A DNA stretch of 64,000 bases from Parasphingopyxis sp. (GCF_028279465.1 NZ_JANQNS010000015.1:310001-374000), one strand, 5' to 3'. Positions 17,276-27,735 are shown, counted from the stretch's first letter. The notes: generated by a model not told the origin, from the sequence alone. Numbers and translations are program-made.

Positions 17276-17707
17276 CTAAGGCAAAGTCCAAGTCATGCTG
17301 GCTCCATAAGGTCCCTCGGTTGGGACTCCGTCAGCATCAAGTGCGGGCTGAAAACGACCTCTTTCAGAAATCAGCTGGCAGGTAGCTTCGTCGAGTCTGG
17401 TGTATCCACTCGATTGAGTTATGTCGCATCCTGAGACGCGTCCATTCTCACCAATGGTCAATCTGTAAGAAACTCTTCCGGATTCTCCGGCGCGAATCGA
17501 TTCTGCTGGATAATCGCGATTGGTGATCCACCGATTTGGATTTTCGCTAGGTCTTGGAAAACGAGCGGAACTAGGAGGCGGAGGAACTGGCGAAATATTT
17601 CTTGTATTAACAGAAATACCCTCTTGGACATGCTGTTCGGGTTTTGAATCTTGCGAGTGAACAGTATCGGCTTGCGCAATAGCGATTAAGCTAACTGTTA
17701 TTAGCAT
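17276..17707 (-). CDS. TonB C-terminal domain protein, exported
   Basis: A 143-residue protein with an N-terminal hydrophobic segment (MLITVSLIAIA), a short proline-rich linker (SPVPPPPSSARFPRP) and a C-terminal TonB-like domain. That domain shows YPAESIRAGESGRVSYRL, then GENGRVSGCDITQSSGY and LDEATCQLI, the usual layout with two cysteines. It may be an energy transducer or a stand-alone envelope protein, since the N-terminal helix is short and no ExbB/ExbD genes are near. Its base composition is visibly lower in GC than its neighbours, which suggests separate acquisition. Confidence 0.75.
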   Translation of the reverse strand: MLITVSLIAIAQADTVHSQDSKPEQHVQEGISVNTRNISPVPPPPSSARFPRPSENPNRWITNRDYPAESIRAGESGRVSYRLTIGENGRVSGCDITQSSGYTRLDEATCQLISERGRFQPALDADGVPTEGPYGASMTWTLP

Positions 17708-17748
17708 TCGAAACGATCCTTGATGGTTAGCATGGCTGGGTTATCTAC

Positions 17749-18405
17749 CTACTTGATCGGGCAATCCGGATCGAGGCGCATGTCGAGATAGTCGTCGACC
17801 GTCGTCATCAGCTGCGGCATTTCCTTCTCGAAGAAATGGTTCGCGCCGGGAATGACCTCATGCTGGATCGTGATGTGCTTTTGCGTCCGCAGTTTGTCGA
17901 CGAGCTTCTGCGTGCCGGACGGCGTCGCAACTTCGTCGGCATCGCCCTGGATGATGACGCCTGAGGCGGGGCAGGGCGCGAGGAAGCTGAAATCATACAT
18001 GTTCGCCGGCGGGGCGATGGTGATGAAGCCGCGGATTTCCGGGCGACGCATCAGCAGTTGCATGCCGATCAGCGAGCCGAAGGAAAAGCCGGCGACCCAA
18101 GTCGTCTCGGCTTCCTGATGGAAACTCTGAATCCAGTCGAGCGCGGCGGCGGCATCGGACAGTTCGCCTACGCCATTGTCGAATTCGCCCTGGCTCTTGC
18201 CGACGCCGCGGAAGTTGAAGCGCAGTGTGGCAAAACCGCGATTGACGAACGTTTTGTAGAGCGCCTGCACGATCGCATTGTTCATTGTCCCGCCGCCCTG
18301 AGGGTGCGGGTGGAGGATCATCGCGACGGGCGCACGCGGGCGCGGCGGTGGGGAGAAACGGCCTTCGAGGCGGCCGTCGGGACCGGGAAAAATGACTTCA
18401 GGCAT
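17749..18405 (-). CDS. Alpha/beta hydrolase family protein
   Basis: A 218-residue alpha/beta hydrolase of the small dienelactone-hydrolase-like type. It has HPHPQGGGTMNN (oxyanion region), FNFRGVGKSQGEFDNG, and the nucleophile elbow GFSFGSLIG around residue 110. A GDADEVATP loop carries the acid and GANHFFE the histidine. The substrate is unknown. The start is ATG 18405; a TTG 15 bases earlier is also in frame. It is divergent from the cysteine desulfurase operon. Confidence 0.82.
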   Translation of the reverse strand: MPEVIFPGPDGRLEGRFSPPPRPRAPVAMILHPHPQGGGTMNNAIVQALYKTFVNRGFATLRFNFRGVGKSQGEFDNGVGELSDAAAALDWIQSFHQEAETTWVAGFSFGSLIGMQLLMRRPEIRGFITIAPPANMYDFSFLAPCPASGVIIQGDADEVATPSGTQKLVDKLRTQKHITIQHEVIPGANHFFEKEMPQLMTTVDDYLDMRLDPDCPIK

Positions 18406-18524
18406 GGCGGTTCGATGCAACCCTTTGGCTGGAAACGGGCGGGAATCGGGCTTATGCCGATTGCGGCGAAGGCGGCGCTATAGGATATTTGCGGCGCCTT
18501 TCGCAACAAAAACCGGGTAAACTA

Positions 18525-19598
18525 TTGAAAGATCGTCTTTATCTCGACCATGCGGCGACCATGCCGATGCTACCGGAAGCGCGGGATGCGGTCGCGCAGG
18601 CCTTTGAGAATTGGGCCAACCCCTCTTCGCCGCATGGCGAGGGGCGCGAAGCCCGGGCGGCGCTGGAAGAGGCGCGCAAGCGGATCGCGGCGGCGCTGGA
18701 TTGGGATGGCGAACTCATTTTCACGAGCGGTGCGAGCGAGGCGATCGCGCTTGCGATCTCCTGCACCAAGGCCGAGCGTGTGATCGTCAGCGCCGTCGAG
18801 CATGACGCCGTGCTGCGCGCTGCAGGGGACGTCGAACGCATCCCGGTCGATGCGAAAGGCTATGTCGATGGCGGCAAACTCAACTGGATGCTGTCTGGGT
18901 CTGACGAAACGGCGCTGGTTGCCATCCAATCGGTGAATAGTGAGACCGGCGTGAAACAGGATCTCGACGATCTGCGCGAGCGCATCCATGTCGGCGGCAA
19001 CTGGCTGTTCGCCGATTGCAGTCAGTCGGCCGGCAAGCTGCCGCTGTCTGATGCTGACCTGATCGCGATTTCGGCGCACAAGCTTGGCGGGCCGCCGGGC
19101 ATCGGTGCGCTGCTGGTCAAGGATTTCGCGACGCTGCATGCGCTGGGCGGACAGGAGCGCGGCTATCGCCCGGGTACCGAAAACCTGCCGGCCGCGCTCG
19201 GTTTTGCCGCGGCGCTCGGAGCGCCGACCGGCTGGGTATCGCGCGCCGCCGAATTGCGCGAACATCTCGACAAAGCGATCGAACAGGAGGGCGGGAGCAT
19301 CGTCGCGGGCGAGGTCGATCGCATCCCGACTATCGCCTCCTATCGGATGCCGGGCGTGGCTGCGAATGCGCAGCTTATCCAGTTCGACATGGCCGGGATC
19401 GCCGTATCCGCGGGTAGCGCCTGTTCGTCCGGGAGCCTCAAGCCCAGCCATGTGCTGACCGCGATGGGCTGGAGCGAGGCAGACGCCGCCGAAGTGATCC
19501 GCGTGAGCTTCGGGCCGCAGACCAGCCGCGCCGATATCTACCGCTTCATGGACGTCTGGAAGCGGCTCGCGGCCGAAGGGAAGGGGCGCGCGGCGTGA
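18525..19598 (+). CDS. Cysteine desulfurase family protein (first of tandem pair)
   Basis: A 357-residue NifS/IscS-type aminotransferase-fold enzyme that takes sulfur from L-cysteine for iron-sulfur clusters or thiolation. It starts near LYLDHAATMPM, and the PLP lysine is in SAHKLGGPPGIG (about 186). The persulfide cysteine is in SAGSACSSGSLKPSH (about 300), so the catalytic residues are intact. No good ATG exists. TTG 18525 places the start next to the conserved LDHAAT, while TTG 18489 would add 12 residues. It overlaps the next gene by GTGA, implying coupled expression of two paralogous desulfurases. Confidence 0.82.
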   Translation: MKDRLYLDHAATMPMLPEARDAVAQAFENWANPSSPHGEGREARAALEEARKRIAAALDWDGELIFTSGASEAIALAISCTKAERVIVSAVEHDAVLRAAGDVERIPVDAKGYVDGGKLNWMLSGSDETALVAIQSVNSETGVKQDLDDLRERIHVGGNWLFADCSQSAGKLPLSDADLIAISAHKLGGPPGIGALLVKDFATLHALGGQERGYRPGTENLPAALGFAAALGAPTGWVSRAAELREHLDKAIEQEGGSIVAGEVDRIPTIASYRMPGVAANAQLIQFDMAGIAVSAGSACSSGSLKPSHVLTAMGWSEADAAEVIRVSFGPQTSRADIYRFMDVWKRLAAEGKGRAA

Positions 19599-20725
19599 GC
19601 GGCACAATCTATCTCGACTATCAGGCGACAACGCCTATGGCGCCCGAAGCGCGCAAGGCGATGCTGCCCTTTCTCGACGAGAAATTCGGCAATCCGCATT
19701 CGCCGCACAAGCTGGGCCGCGAGGCCGCGGCAGCGGTCGAAGTCGCGCGCGATCAGGTGATGGAATGTATCGGCGCGGAGAGCGGCAACCTCTATTTCAC
19801 GAGCGGCGCGACCGAGGCGGCAAATTGGGGAATCAAGGGCGCGATTGCGACGATGTCCGAAGACCGCCGGCGCATCGTAACTGTGGCGACCGAACATGCG
19901 GCCGTGCTCGATACGTGCGAATTTTTGGCCGAATGGGGCTGCGAACTGACCGTACTCGACGTGTCGGACGAGGGGCTGATTGATCCGATGGCCGTGGACC
20001 ATGCGCTCGACGACGATGTCGGGCTCGTTGCCGTCATGCTCGTCAACAACGAGATCGGCGTGACGCAGCGTATCGCGGAGATCGGCGCAGCTGTCCGGCA
20101 GCGCGGCGCGCTGATGTTCTGCGACGCGGTGCAGGCGCTGGGCCGGGTCGAGATACCATGGCGGCAATGCGACATGGTCGCGATGTCGTCGCACAAGATT
20201 AACGGGCCGAAAGGCATCGGCGCGCTCTGGCTGGCCGATGGCGTGAAACCTTTGCCGCTCATGCATGGTGGCGGGCAGGAAGGCGATCTGCGCTCGGGCA
20301 CGCTTGCGCCGGCCTTATGCGCGGGTTTCGGCGCGGCGGCCGCGTTGATGACTGAGCGGCGCACCGACGATTATGCGCATGTCGAAAGGCTATGGGCGAT
20401 CGCGCGACGGAAATTCGGCGATATCTGGTCGCTGAACGGTTCGGATTGCGCGCGCTATCCGGGCAATCTCAATATCCGCCTAGACGGGCTCGACGCGTCG
20501 CGCCTTATATCGGACGTGCGCGGCGTCGCCTTCTCGGCCGGTTCGGCCTGCGCCAGCGGTTCGGGGCGGCCGAGCCATGTGCTGTCAGCGCTGGGCCTGA
20601 GCGACGCCGAGGCGAAATCTTCTATTCGCATCGGGTTCGGCCGCTATACGCGCGAGGAAGAACTCGAGACCGCGATCGATCTGATCCTTGAAGCTGCGGC
20701 CCGTCAGACTAGCTTGGCCGCATGA
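19595..20725 (+). CDS. Cysteine desulfurase (second of tandem pair), IscS/NifS type
   Basis: A 376-residue PLP enzyme. The N-terminus IYLDYQATTPMAPEAR is typical, the Schiff-base lysine is in SSHKINGPKGIGAL (about 201), and the active cysteine is in SAGSACASGSGRPSH (about 319). It is better conserved against IscS/NifS than its upstream neighbour. The GTG start overlaps the upstream TGA, and its own TGA overlaps the ATG of the ferredoxin gene, so three or four genes are read as one unit. No iscU or Fe-S scaffold is seen next to it. Confidence 0.9.
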   Translation: MSGTIYLDYQATTPMAPEARKAMLPFLDEKFGNPHSPHKLGREAAAAVEVARDQVMECIGAESGNLYFTSGATEAANWGIKGAIATMSEDRRRIVTVATEHAAVLDTCEFLAEWGCELTVLDVSDEGLIDPMAVDHALDDDVGLVAVMLVNNEIGVTQRIAEIGAAVRQRGALMFCDAVQALGRVEIPWRQCDMVAMSSHKINGPKGIGALWLADGVKPLPLMHGGGQEGDLRSGTLAPALCAGFGAAAALMTERRTDDYAHVERLWAIARRKFGDIWSLNGSDCARYPGNLNIRLDGLDASRLISDVRGVAFSAGSACASGSGRPSHVLSALGLSDAEAKSSIRIGFGRYTREEELETAIDLILEAAARQTSLAA

Positions 20726-21057
20726 CAAAGGTCCGCTTTATCTCGGCCGATGGCAATTCGGTCACCGAAGTAGAAGGCGCGCCGGGCGACCGGCTGCTCG
20801 ATCTTGCTCAGGCCGATGGCCAGCCGCTCGAAGGCACGTGCGAGGGTCAGATGGCCTGTTCGACCTGCCACGTGCATGTCGATCCGGAGGATTTCGCCCT
20901 GCTGCCGCGTGCCGAGGAGATGGAAGACGATATGCTCGATCTCGCCGCGGATGTGAACCGCTACAGCCGTCTCGCCTGCCAGATATGGCTGAGTGAGGAT
21001 ATGGACAGCCTGACGGTCCGCATCCCGGATGCCGTCCACAATATGCAGGGGAGATGA
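20722..21057 (+). CDS. [2Fe-2S] ferredoxin, Isc/adrenodoxin type
   Basis: A 111-residue ferredoxin with ligands Cys40, Cys46, Cys49 and Cys86 in the adrenodoxin-like pattern CEGQMACSTC and LACQI. It probably donates electrons during cluster assembly, in line with the two cysteine desulfurases just upstream. The stop overlaps the start of the beta-lactamase gene by four bases. Confidence 0.92.
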   Translation: MTKVRFISADGNSVTEVEGAPGDRLLDLAQADGQPLEGTCEGQMACSTCHVHVDPEDFALLPRAEEMEDDMLDLAADVNRYSRLACQIWLSEDMDSLTVRIPDAVHNMQGR

Positions 21058-21953
21058 GCGTGAAAAAGCGGGTTGCTGGTCTATGCGCAGCGATGCTGCT
21101 TTGGGCAGGCTGCGCTGCTGAGCCGCAGGGTGGATCGCCCATAGAAGCGATCATGAGCGAAGATGTGCTCGAAGGCATCGAGCAGCGGATCGGCGGGCGG
21201 CTCGGCGTGGCGCTGACCGACGAGAGCGGGAACCTGCTCCGCGCCTATCGTGGCGACGAGCGGTTCGCGATGTGCTCGACATTCAAGCTGGCATTGAGCG
21301 CGGCCGTGCTGGAGCGCGTCGAGGCGGGCGATATGGCGCTCGAGGATCCGCTGGCGTTCGGGGAAGCCGATTTGCTCGATTATGCGCCGGCAGCCGCAGC
21401 CTTTGTCGAAGCCGGCGAGATGGGTGTGAACGAGGCGGCAGAGGCGATCGTTACCCTGTCCGACAATACGGCGGCGAACCTGTTGCTCGCCGAAATCGGC
21501 GGTCCGGAAGGCATGACGGCCTTTTTCCGCCGCCATGGCGACGAAGTCTCGCGGCTCGACCGGATCGAGCCGGAGCTCAATGAGAATGCCGAAGGCGATG
21601 AGCGCGATACAACCAGTCCGGTGGCGATGGCCGGGCTGGTCCAGCGCCTGATATTCGGCGACATATTGACGGAAACGGGCCGGCAACAGCTGGCAGACTG
21701 GGCGATTGCGAACCAGACGGGCGATACGCGCATCCGCGCCGGCGTGCCCGATGGCTGGACGGTTGGCGACAAGACGGGCAGCTGCGGCAATGCGTTCAAT
21801 GATATCGGCATTATCTGGCCGCCCAGCGGCCCGGCTTTCGTGCTGACCGTCTATATCGATCGTCCGACCGCGGAACCGGGAGAAGTCGATTTCGCGATGG
21901 AGGAAATCGCCGAACTCGCCGTGCTCTATATGAGTGAGCGGAATATCGGCTGA
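21054..21953 (+). CDS. Class A beta-lactamase, predicted lipoprotein
   Basis: A 299-residue serine beta-lactamase. All class A motifs are present: Ser75-Thr-Phe-Lys78 (SxxK), Ser136-Asp-Asn138 (SDN), Glu172-xx-Leu-Asn176 (the omega-loop ExxLN) and Lys240-Thr-Gly (KTG). Cys74 just before the catalytic serine and Cys244 in KTGSCG correspond to the Ambler 69-238 pair, which forms a disulfide in KPC, NMC-A and SME type carbapenemases; the spectrum here is an inference only. The signal peptide ends LLWAGCAAE, a lipobox, so it is probably anchored to a membrane. Its ATG overlaps the ferredoxin stop, an unusual iron-sulfur operon context. Confidence 0.92.
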   Translation: MSVKKRVAGLCAAMLLWAGCAAEPQGGSPIEAIMSEDVLEGIEQRIGGRLGVALTDESGNLLRAYRGDERFAMCSTFKLALSAAVLERVEAGDMALEDPLAFGEADLLDYAPAAAAFVEAGEMGVNEAAEAIVTLSDNTAANLLLAEIGGPEGMTAFFRRHGDEVSRLDRIEPELNENAEGDERDTTSPVAMAGLVQRLIFGDILTETGRQQLADWAIANQTGDTRIRAGVPDGWTVGDKTGSCGNAFNDIGIIWPPSGPAFVLTVYIDRPTAEPGEVDFAMEEIAELAVLYMSERNIG

Positions 21954-21985
21954 CATTGCATTTTGCGTGCGACATCGCCATATGC

Positions 21986-22088
21986 CCGGTCGGAAGTCGG
22001 GCGGACGTGGCATTCGCCAACCCGGTCAGGTCCGGAAGGAAGCAGCCGTAACGATTTCGTCGCGGGTCGTTCCGGCTTCCACCTTTTT
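21986..22088 (+). ncRNA. ffs: Signal recognition particle RNA, small bacterial type
   Basis: The conserved apical domain GGTCAGGTCCGGAAGGAAGC starts at 22024, the hallmark of 4.5S-type SRP RNA, where the GGAA tetraloop and asymmetric bulge bind Ffh. Flanking sequences can pair: GGAAG at 21992 with CTTCC at 22076, and inner segments continue the stem. A T-run at 22084-22088 after the stem is the likely terminator. The outer ends are approximate. It lies between the beta-lactamase gene and dnaX. Confidence 0.93.
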
Positions 22089-22138
22089 CTCTTCATAACA
22101 GCTTCGACATGCCGCTTCGCAGCGGCTAGTCTCGCGCC

Positions 22139-23824
<1,686 letters not shown>

Positions 23825-23828
23825 TCCC

Positions 23829-24152
23829 ATGCAGAATTTCGAAGAGATTATGAAAGCCGCGCAGAATGTGCAGGAGGAACTGCAAAAGGCGCAGGCGAGC
23901 CTCGAAAATATCGAGGTGGAAGGCGTGTCCGGTGGCGGGCTCGTCAAGGTTCGCGCCAGCGCCAAGGGCACGATCAAGGGCGTCGAGATCGATGAATCCC
24001 TGCTCACGCCGGACGAAAAGCAGGTACTCGAAGATCTGATCGCAGCCGCGCTCAACGATGCGCGGGTGAAAGCCGACGCCAAAAGCCAGGAAGAGATGAG
24101 CAAGATGACGAGCGGCCTGCCATTGCCGCCCGGCTTCAAAATGCCATTCTAG
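23829..24152 (+). CDS. YbaB/EbfC family nucleoid-associated protein
   Basis: A 107-residue small DNA-binding protein of the YbaB/EbfC family, nearly always found right after dnaX. It has an N-terminal coiled helix ([18 protein letters not shown]), the family core [19 protein letters not shown], and a C-terminal tail ending [10 protein letters not shown]. It begins four bases after the dnaX stop and is expected to be cotranscribed with it. Its end overlaps the convergent hydrolase gene by four bases. Confidence 0.94.
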   Translation: MQNFEEIMKAAQNVQEELQKAQASLENIEVEGVSGGGLVKVRASAKGTIKGVEIDESLLTPDEKQVLEDLIAAALNDARVKADAKSQEEMSKMTSGLPLPPGFKMPF

Positions 24153-25033
24153 CTGGCGTCCGCGGCCTTCCGAAACGCGAGATAGGCCGACAACACCGCC
24201 TCTGGCGCCTCGACTTGCGGATAATGGCCGACATCGAGACGCGTCACGGCGATGTCCGGGTTGAGCGCTTCGAGAGCGTCGGCAAGGTGCCCGCCGGATA
24301 CCGGATCATGGACACCGTTGACCATCGCAAGCGGGCAGGGCGGATCGGCGAGTACGCCCCGCCAGCGCGCGGCATGCTCCGCGCGCTCGGCCATATAGGC
24401 GAGCAGCGCGGGCTGAACCCGCTGCCCGTCATTCTCGCTGATCATGGCCCAATAGGCATCGAGTTCGGCCTCTAACGGCTGCGTGTCGGGCCCGAAAACC
24501 TCGGAAAAGCCCGCGCCGAACGCATCGCGGTTCATATGCTTGACGATCTCCGGCCCCTGCGGCCCGGCGAGCAACTCCTGGATCGGCCGCGGGCGATGCT
24601 GTTCGGGCAGCAGTCCGCCGTTCAGGAAGGCGCAGCTTCGAATCGCCGCGCCGTGCCGCGCCAGCAACTCCTGCGCGACGCTCACGCCATAATCATGGGC
24701 GAGGATGTCATATTCGGCGATGTCCAGCTGCGCGAGCAGCGCTTCGACGATGTCCGCCTGCTCGATCAGGCGATAATCGTGCGGATGCGGCTTGTCGGAA
24801 AAACCGTAACCGAGAAAATCGAGCGTGACCGGGCGGTAACGGTCGGCAAGACCAGGCCAGACGGGGAGCCAGTCGAGGCTCGATGTCGGAAAACCGTGGA
24901 GCAGAAGGACGGGCCGCGCATCCGGATCGCCGCCGGCACGGGTGAAGATCGTGTGGCGGCCATGCTCGATCATCATGCCGCCTGAACGCCATGTTTCGAT
25001 GGCCGCGCTGTCGATCTTCGGCGTTTCCGTCAT
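24149..25033 (-). CDS. Alpha/beta hydrolase, haloalkane dehalogenase/epoxide hydrolase-like
   Basis: A 294-residue alpha/beta hydrolase. It shows [10 protein letters not shown] (oxyanion HGxP), [11 protein letters not shown], a nucleophile elbow with aspartate (AHDYGVS, Asp114), and a C-terminal histidine in [11 protein letters not shown]. The Asp nucleophile and HGFPTSS fit the dehalogenase and epoxide hydrolase branch rather than esterases. The substrate is unknown. ATG 25033 is chosen; it overlaps the mtgA stop as ATGA. Confidence 0.83.
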   Translation of the reverse strand: MTETPKIDSAAIETWRSGGMMIEHGRHTIFTRAGGDPDARPVLLLHGFPTSSLDWLPVWPGLADRYRPVTLDFLGYGFSDKPHPHDYRLIEQADIVEALLAQLDIAEYDILAHDYGVSVAQELLARHGAAIRSCAFLNGGLLPEQHRPRPIQELLAGPQGPEIVKHMNRDAFGAGFSEVFGPDTQPLEAELDAYWAMISENDGQRVQPALLAYMAERAEHAARWRGVLADPPCPLAMVNGVHDPVSGGHLADALEALNPDIAVTRLDVGHYPQVEAPEAVLSAYLAFRKAADAS

Positions 25034-25716
25034 ATGCAATCGTCCAATGGGCTGGCGCGGACCTGTTGCATGCGGCCGACGAGCCGGTTGGCATAGCCGG
25101 CGGTCCAGCTGCCGGGGCGGGTCGCGTCGCGGGTTTTCGGATCGGGCAAGACGGCGGCGATCTGCGCCGCCTGCATATCGCTGAGCCGGCTGGCGTCATG
25201 CCCGAAATAGCGCTGGGCGCCGGCATTAGCGCCATAGGTGCCGATCCCCGTCTCCGCGACGTTCAGATAGACTTCCATGATCCGCGGCTTGTCCCAGAGG
25301 AACTCGATCAGCACCGTGAAATAGGCTTCCAGACCTTTGCGGAACCAGCCGCCGCCTTGCCAGAGAAATACGTTTTTCGCCGTCTGCTGGCTGATCGTGG
25401 AGCCGCCGCGCCGCCGTGTACCGGCTTGGCGTTCCTCCCAGGCCTGCTGGATCGCTTCATAATCGAATCCGTCATGCAGGCAGAAATTGCCGTCTTCGGC
25501 GGCGATGACGGCGATCGGCATCGCACGGTCCATCTCGCTAAGAGCCATCCAGTTGCGCCCTGAGCCATTCTCGTCGAGCGCCATAGTCGCCGTGATCGGT
25601 GGCGGGACGAAGCGATAGAGTAGCACCCAGAGCACCGTGATCAACAGGAACCACAATATCGCCTTGAAGACGAAGATGATCATGCGGGCGGGCAGGGATC
25701 GGGTTTTGGCGGCCAT
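25030..25716 (-). CDS. mtgA: Monofunctional biosynthetic peptidoglycan transglycosylase
   Basis: A 228-residue inner-membrane glycosyltransferase of family GT51 that polymerises lipid II into glycan strands. It has one N-terminal transmembrane helix (residues 12-34), then the GT51 domain with the catalytic Glu74 in AAEDGNFCLHDGFD, GGSTISQQTAKN, and EVYLNVAETGIGTYGA. Length and motifs match MtgA; no transpeptidase domain is present. It lies upstream of the overlapping alpha/beta hydrolase and downstream of rpoH on the same strand. Confidence 0.95.
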   Translation of the reverse strand: MAAKTRSLPARMIIFVFKAILWFLLITVLWVLLYRFVPPPITATMALDENGSGRNWMALSEMDRAMPIAVIAAEDGNFCLHDGFDYEAIQQAWEERQAGTRRRGGSTISQQTAKNVFLWQGGGWFRKGLEAYFTVLIEFLWDKPRIMEVYLNVAETGIGTYGANAGAQRYFGHDASRLSDMQAAQIAAVLPDPKTRDATRPGSWTAGYANRLVGRMQQVRASPLDDCI

Positions 25717-25736
25717 GGTGCTGATCTATCCTGCCC

Positions 25737-25783
25737 AAAGAAAAACGCCATCCCCGATTTGCACCGGGAATGGCGTCTTTGGT
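25737..25783 (-). terminator. Rho-independent terminator of rpoH
   Basis: Read on the minus strand, the stem ACGCCATTCCCGG pairs with CGGGGATGGCGT (one bulge or mismatch) around a short loop and runs into a T-tract (TTTTTCTT). It follows the rpoH stop by about 15 bases, and mtgA starts just beyond it, so mtgA probably has its own promoter or depends on readthrough. Confidence 0.8.
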
Positions 25784-25797
25784 GATCTGGTTCGCGA

Positions 25798-26700
25798 TTA
25801 GCTTGCCGGAAGCAGCTTCCTGTCTTCGGCGATCCGCATCATGGCTTTCTGCACCTTCTCGAAGGCACGGACCTCGATCTGGCGGATGCGCTCGCGCGAC
25901 ACGCCATAGACCTGGCTCAGCTCTTCGAGCGTTTGCGGGTCGTCGGTGAGCTTGCGCTCCGTTAGAATGTGCTGTTCGCGCTCGTTAAGCTCGCCCATCG
26001 CTTCCATCAGCATTTCGCGACGGACATCGGCTTCCTGCTCTTCGGCGATCGTCTGATCGTGCAGCGGTTCCTCGTCGACGAGCCAGTCCTGCCACTGGCT
26101 GGAGCCTTCCTCGTCGCCGCGCATCGGTACGTTGAGCGACGTATCGCCCCCCATCGCCATGCGGCGGTTCATGCTGATCACTTCTTCCTCGGTGACGCCA
26201 AGATCGCCGGCGATCTGTTCGACATCTTCGGGCTTGAGATCGCCGTCCTCGAACGCGTTGAGGCGGGCCTTCATCTTGCGCAAATTGAAGAACAGCTTCT
26301 TCTGCGCCGCCGTGGTGCCCATCTTCACGAGGCTCCACGAGCGCAGGATATATTCCTGGATCGAAGCGCGGATCCACCACATGGCATAGGTGGCGAGCCG
26401 GAAGCCGCGATCGGCTTCGAACTTCTTCACGCCCTGCATGAGGCCAATATTGCCTTCGGAGATCAGCTCGGCGACGGGTAGGCCATAGCCGCGATAACCC
26501 ATCGCGATCTTCGCCACGAGGCGCAGATGTGACGTCACAAGCTTTTGCGCGGCTTCGCGGTCGCCATGCTCTTCGAAACGCTTGGCGAGCATATATTCCT
26601 CTTCCTGCGACAGGATCGGGAATTTCTTGATTTCAGTCATGTAACGATTGAGGCCAACTTCGCCCCCAATCGCCGGAATTGTAGCAACGGCTTTTGCCAT
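25798..26700 (-). CDS. rpoH: RNA polymerase sigma-32 factor, heat shock
   Basis: A 300-residue sigma-70 family factor directing the heat-shock regulon. It shows region 2 with ISEGNIGLMQGVKKFE and FRLATYAMWWIRASIQEYI, and the RpoH-box-like area after SLVKMGTTAAQKKLFFNLRK, which is characteristic of RpoH (QKKLFFNLR). Region 4 carries ERQKLTDDPQTL-like sequence and a DNA-binding VYGVSRERIRQIEVRAFEKV. The gene is monocistronic or follows the pseudouridine synthase gene, from which it is separated by 61 bases. Confidence 0.96.
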   Translation of the reverse strand: MAKAVATIPAIGGEVGLNRYMTEIKKFPILSQEEEYMLAKRFEEHGDREAAQKLVTSHLRLVAKIAMGYRGYGLPVAELISEGNIGLMQGVKKFEADRGFRLATYAMWWIRASIQEYILRSWSLVKMGTTAAQKKLFFNLRKMKARLNAFEDGDLKPEDVEQIAGDLGVTEEEVISMNRRMAMGGDTSLNVPMRGDEEGSSQWQDWLVDEEPLHDQTIAEEQEADVRREMLMEAMGELNEREQHILTERKLTDDPQTLEELSQVYGVSRERIRQIEVRAFEKVQKAMMRIAEDRKLLPAS

Positions 26701-26761
26701 TTTGTTCCTATGCTCCTTGAACCTTGTGATCCCGGAATAATCCCGGAAATCCTTACATTAT

Positions 26762-27718
26762 CTATACGTGTAATGCCCTGAATAGTTCCTGTATGTCGAC
26801 AGGGAGTTCGCTATCAAAGGCTAAAGCGTTACTTGTCACGGGATGGATAAATCCAATACGCATAGCATGCAGCGCCTGACGCTTAAAATCCAGTCTTTTC
26901 AGCACGTCCTTTAGGGCAGGTTTGGGCCTGCCATAGACCGGATCGCCGATCAGCGAATGGCCGATATGCGCCATATGGACGCGAATCTGGTGCGTTCGCC
27001 CGGTTTCCAGCCGGCATTCGATCAATGTCGCATTATTCAGCGCCTCAATGCGCTTGTAGCGTGTGATCGCATGTTTGCCGTGCGGCGGCTCGACAACCGC
27101 TATTTTCTTGCGATTGCGCGGTGATCGCGCGAGGTTGGTTTCAATTTTATCCTCAGACTTATTCACAAGGTTATGCACTATCGCCTTGTAAACACGGTCG
27201 ATGCTGTGGGCAGCGAACTGTTTGGCGAGGCCTTCATGCGCCTTGTCGGTCTTCGCCGCGACGATCAGCCCGGACGTATCCTTGTCGATCCGATGGACGA
27301 TTCCCGGCCGCGCAACGCCGCCAATCCCCGATAACCGCCCCGCACAATGATGCAGCAGCGCATTGACCAGCGTGCCGTCCGCATTGCCCGCTGCAGGGTG
27401 AACGACCAGACCGGCCGGCTTGTCGATCACGATCAGGTGCTCGTCCTCGAATACGATATCGAGCGGAATATCCTGCGGTGCCGCTTCCGCGGGCTCCGGT
27501 GCGGGCACCGAAACCGTGAAATTCTGCCCTTTTTCGACGGCGCTTTTCGGGTCACGCGCTTCCGAGCCATCGGCCTTCCGCACATGGCCTGAGGCGATCA
27601 GCTTTTTCAGTCTTTCGCGCGAGAATTGCGGCAATGCGGCCGCCAACGCCCGGTCCAGGCGCCAGCCATCGGCTTCGGCGGCGATACAGGCTTCCAATGT
27701 CGACAAGTCCCCCGCCAT
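26762..27718 (-). CDS. RluA-family 23S rRNA pseudouridine synthase, RluD-like
   Basis: A 318-residue enzyme with an N-terminal S4 RNA-binding domain (about residues 15-75, LDRALAAALPQFSRERLKKL) and an RluA catalytic domain. The conserved HRIDKDTSGLIV holds the catalytic Asp145; GRTHQIRVHMAHIGH and GDPVYG follow. Residues before the S4 domain and the overall length fit RluD, which modifies helix 69 of 23S rRNA, but RluC-like specificity cannot be excluded. It is divergent from the JAMM gene with a 17-base gap between start codons. Confidence 0.9.
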   Translation of the reverse strand: MAGDLSTLEACIAAEADGWRLDRALAAALPQFSRERLKKLIASGHVRKADGSEARDPKSAVEKGQNFTVSVPAPEPAEAAPQDIPLDIVFEDEHLIVIDKPAGLVVHPAAGNADGTLVNALLHHCAGRLSGIGGVARPGIVHRIDKDTSGLIVAAKTDKAHEGLAKQFAAHSIDRVYKAIVHNLVNKSEDKIETNLARSPRNRKKIAVVEPPHGKHAITRYKRIEALNNATLIECRLETGRTHQIRVHMAHIGHSLIGDPVYGRPKPALKDVLKRLDFKRQALHAMRIGFIHPVTSNALAFDSELPVDIQELFRALHV

Positions 27719-27735
27719 TGCGTAACAATTTGGGG

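Noticed and set aside
21054-21953. Beta-lactamase gene as part of a mobile resistance element
   Set aside because: No transposase, integron or repeat flanks it; it is embedded by overlaps in a chromosomal operon with matching GC.
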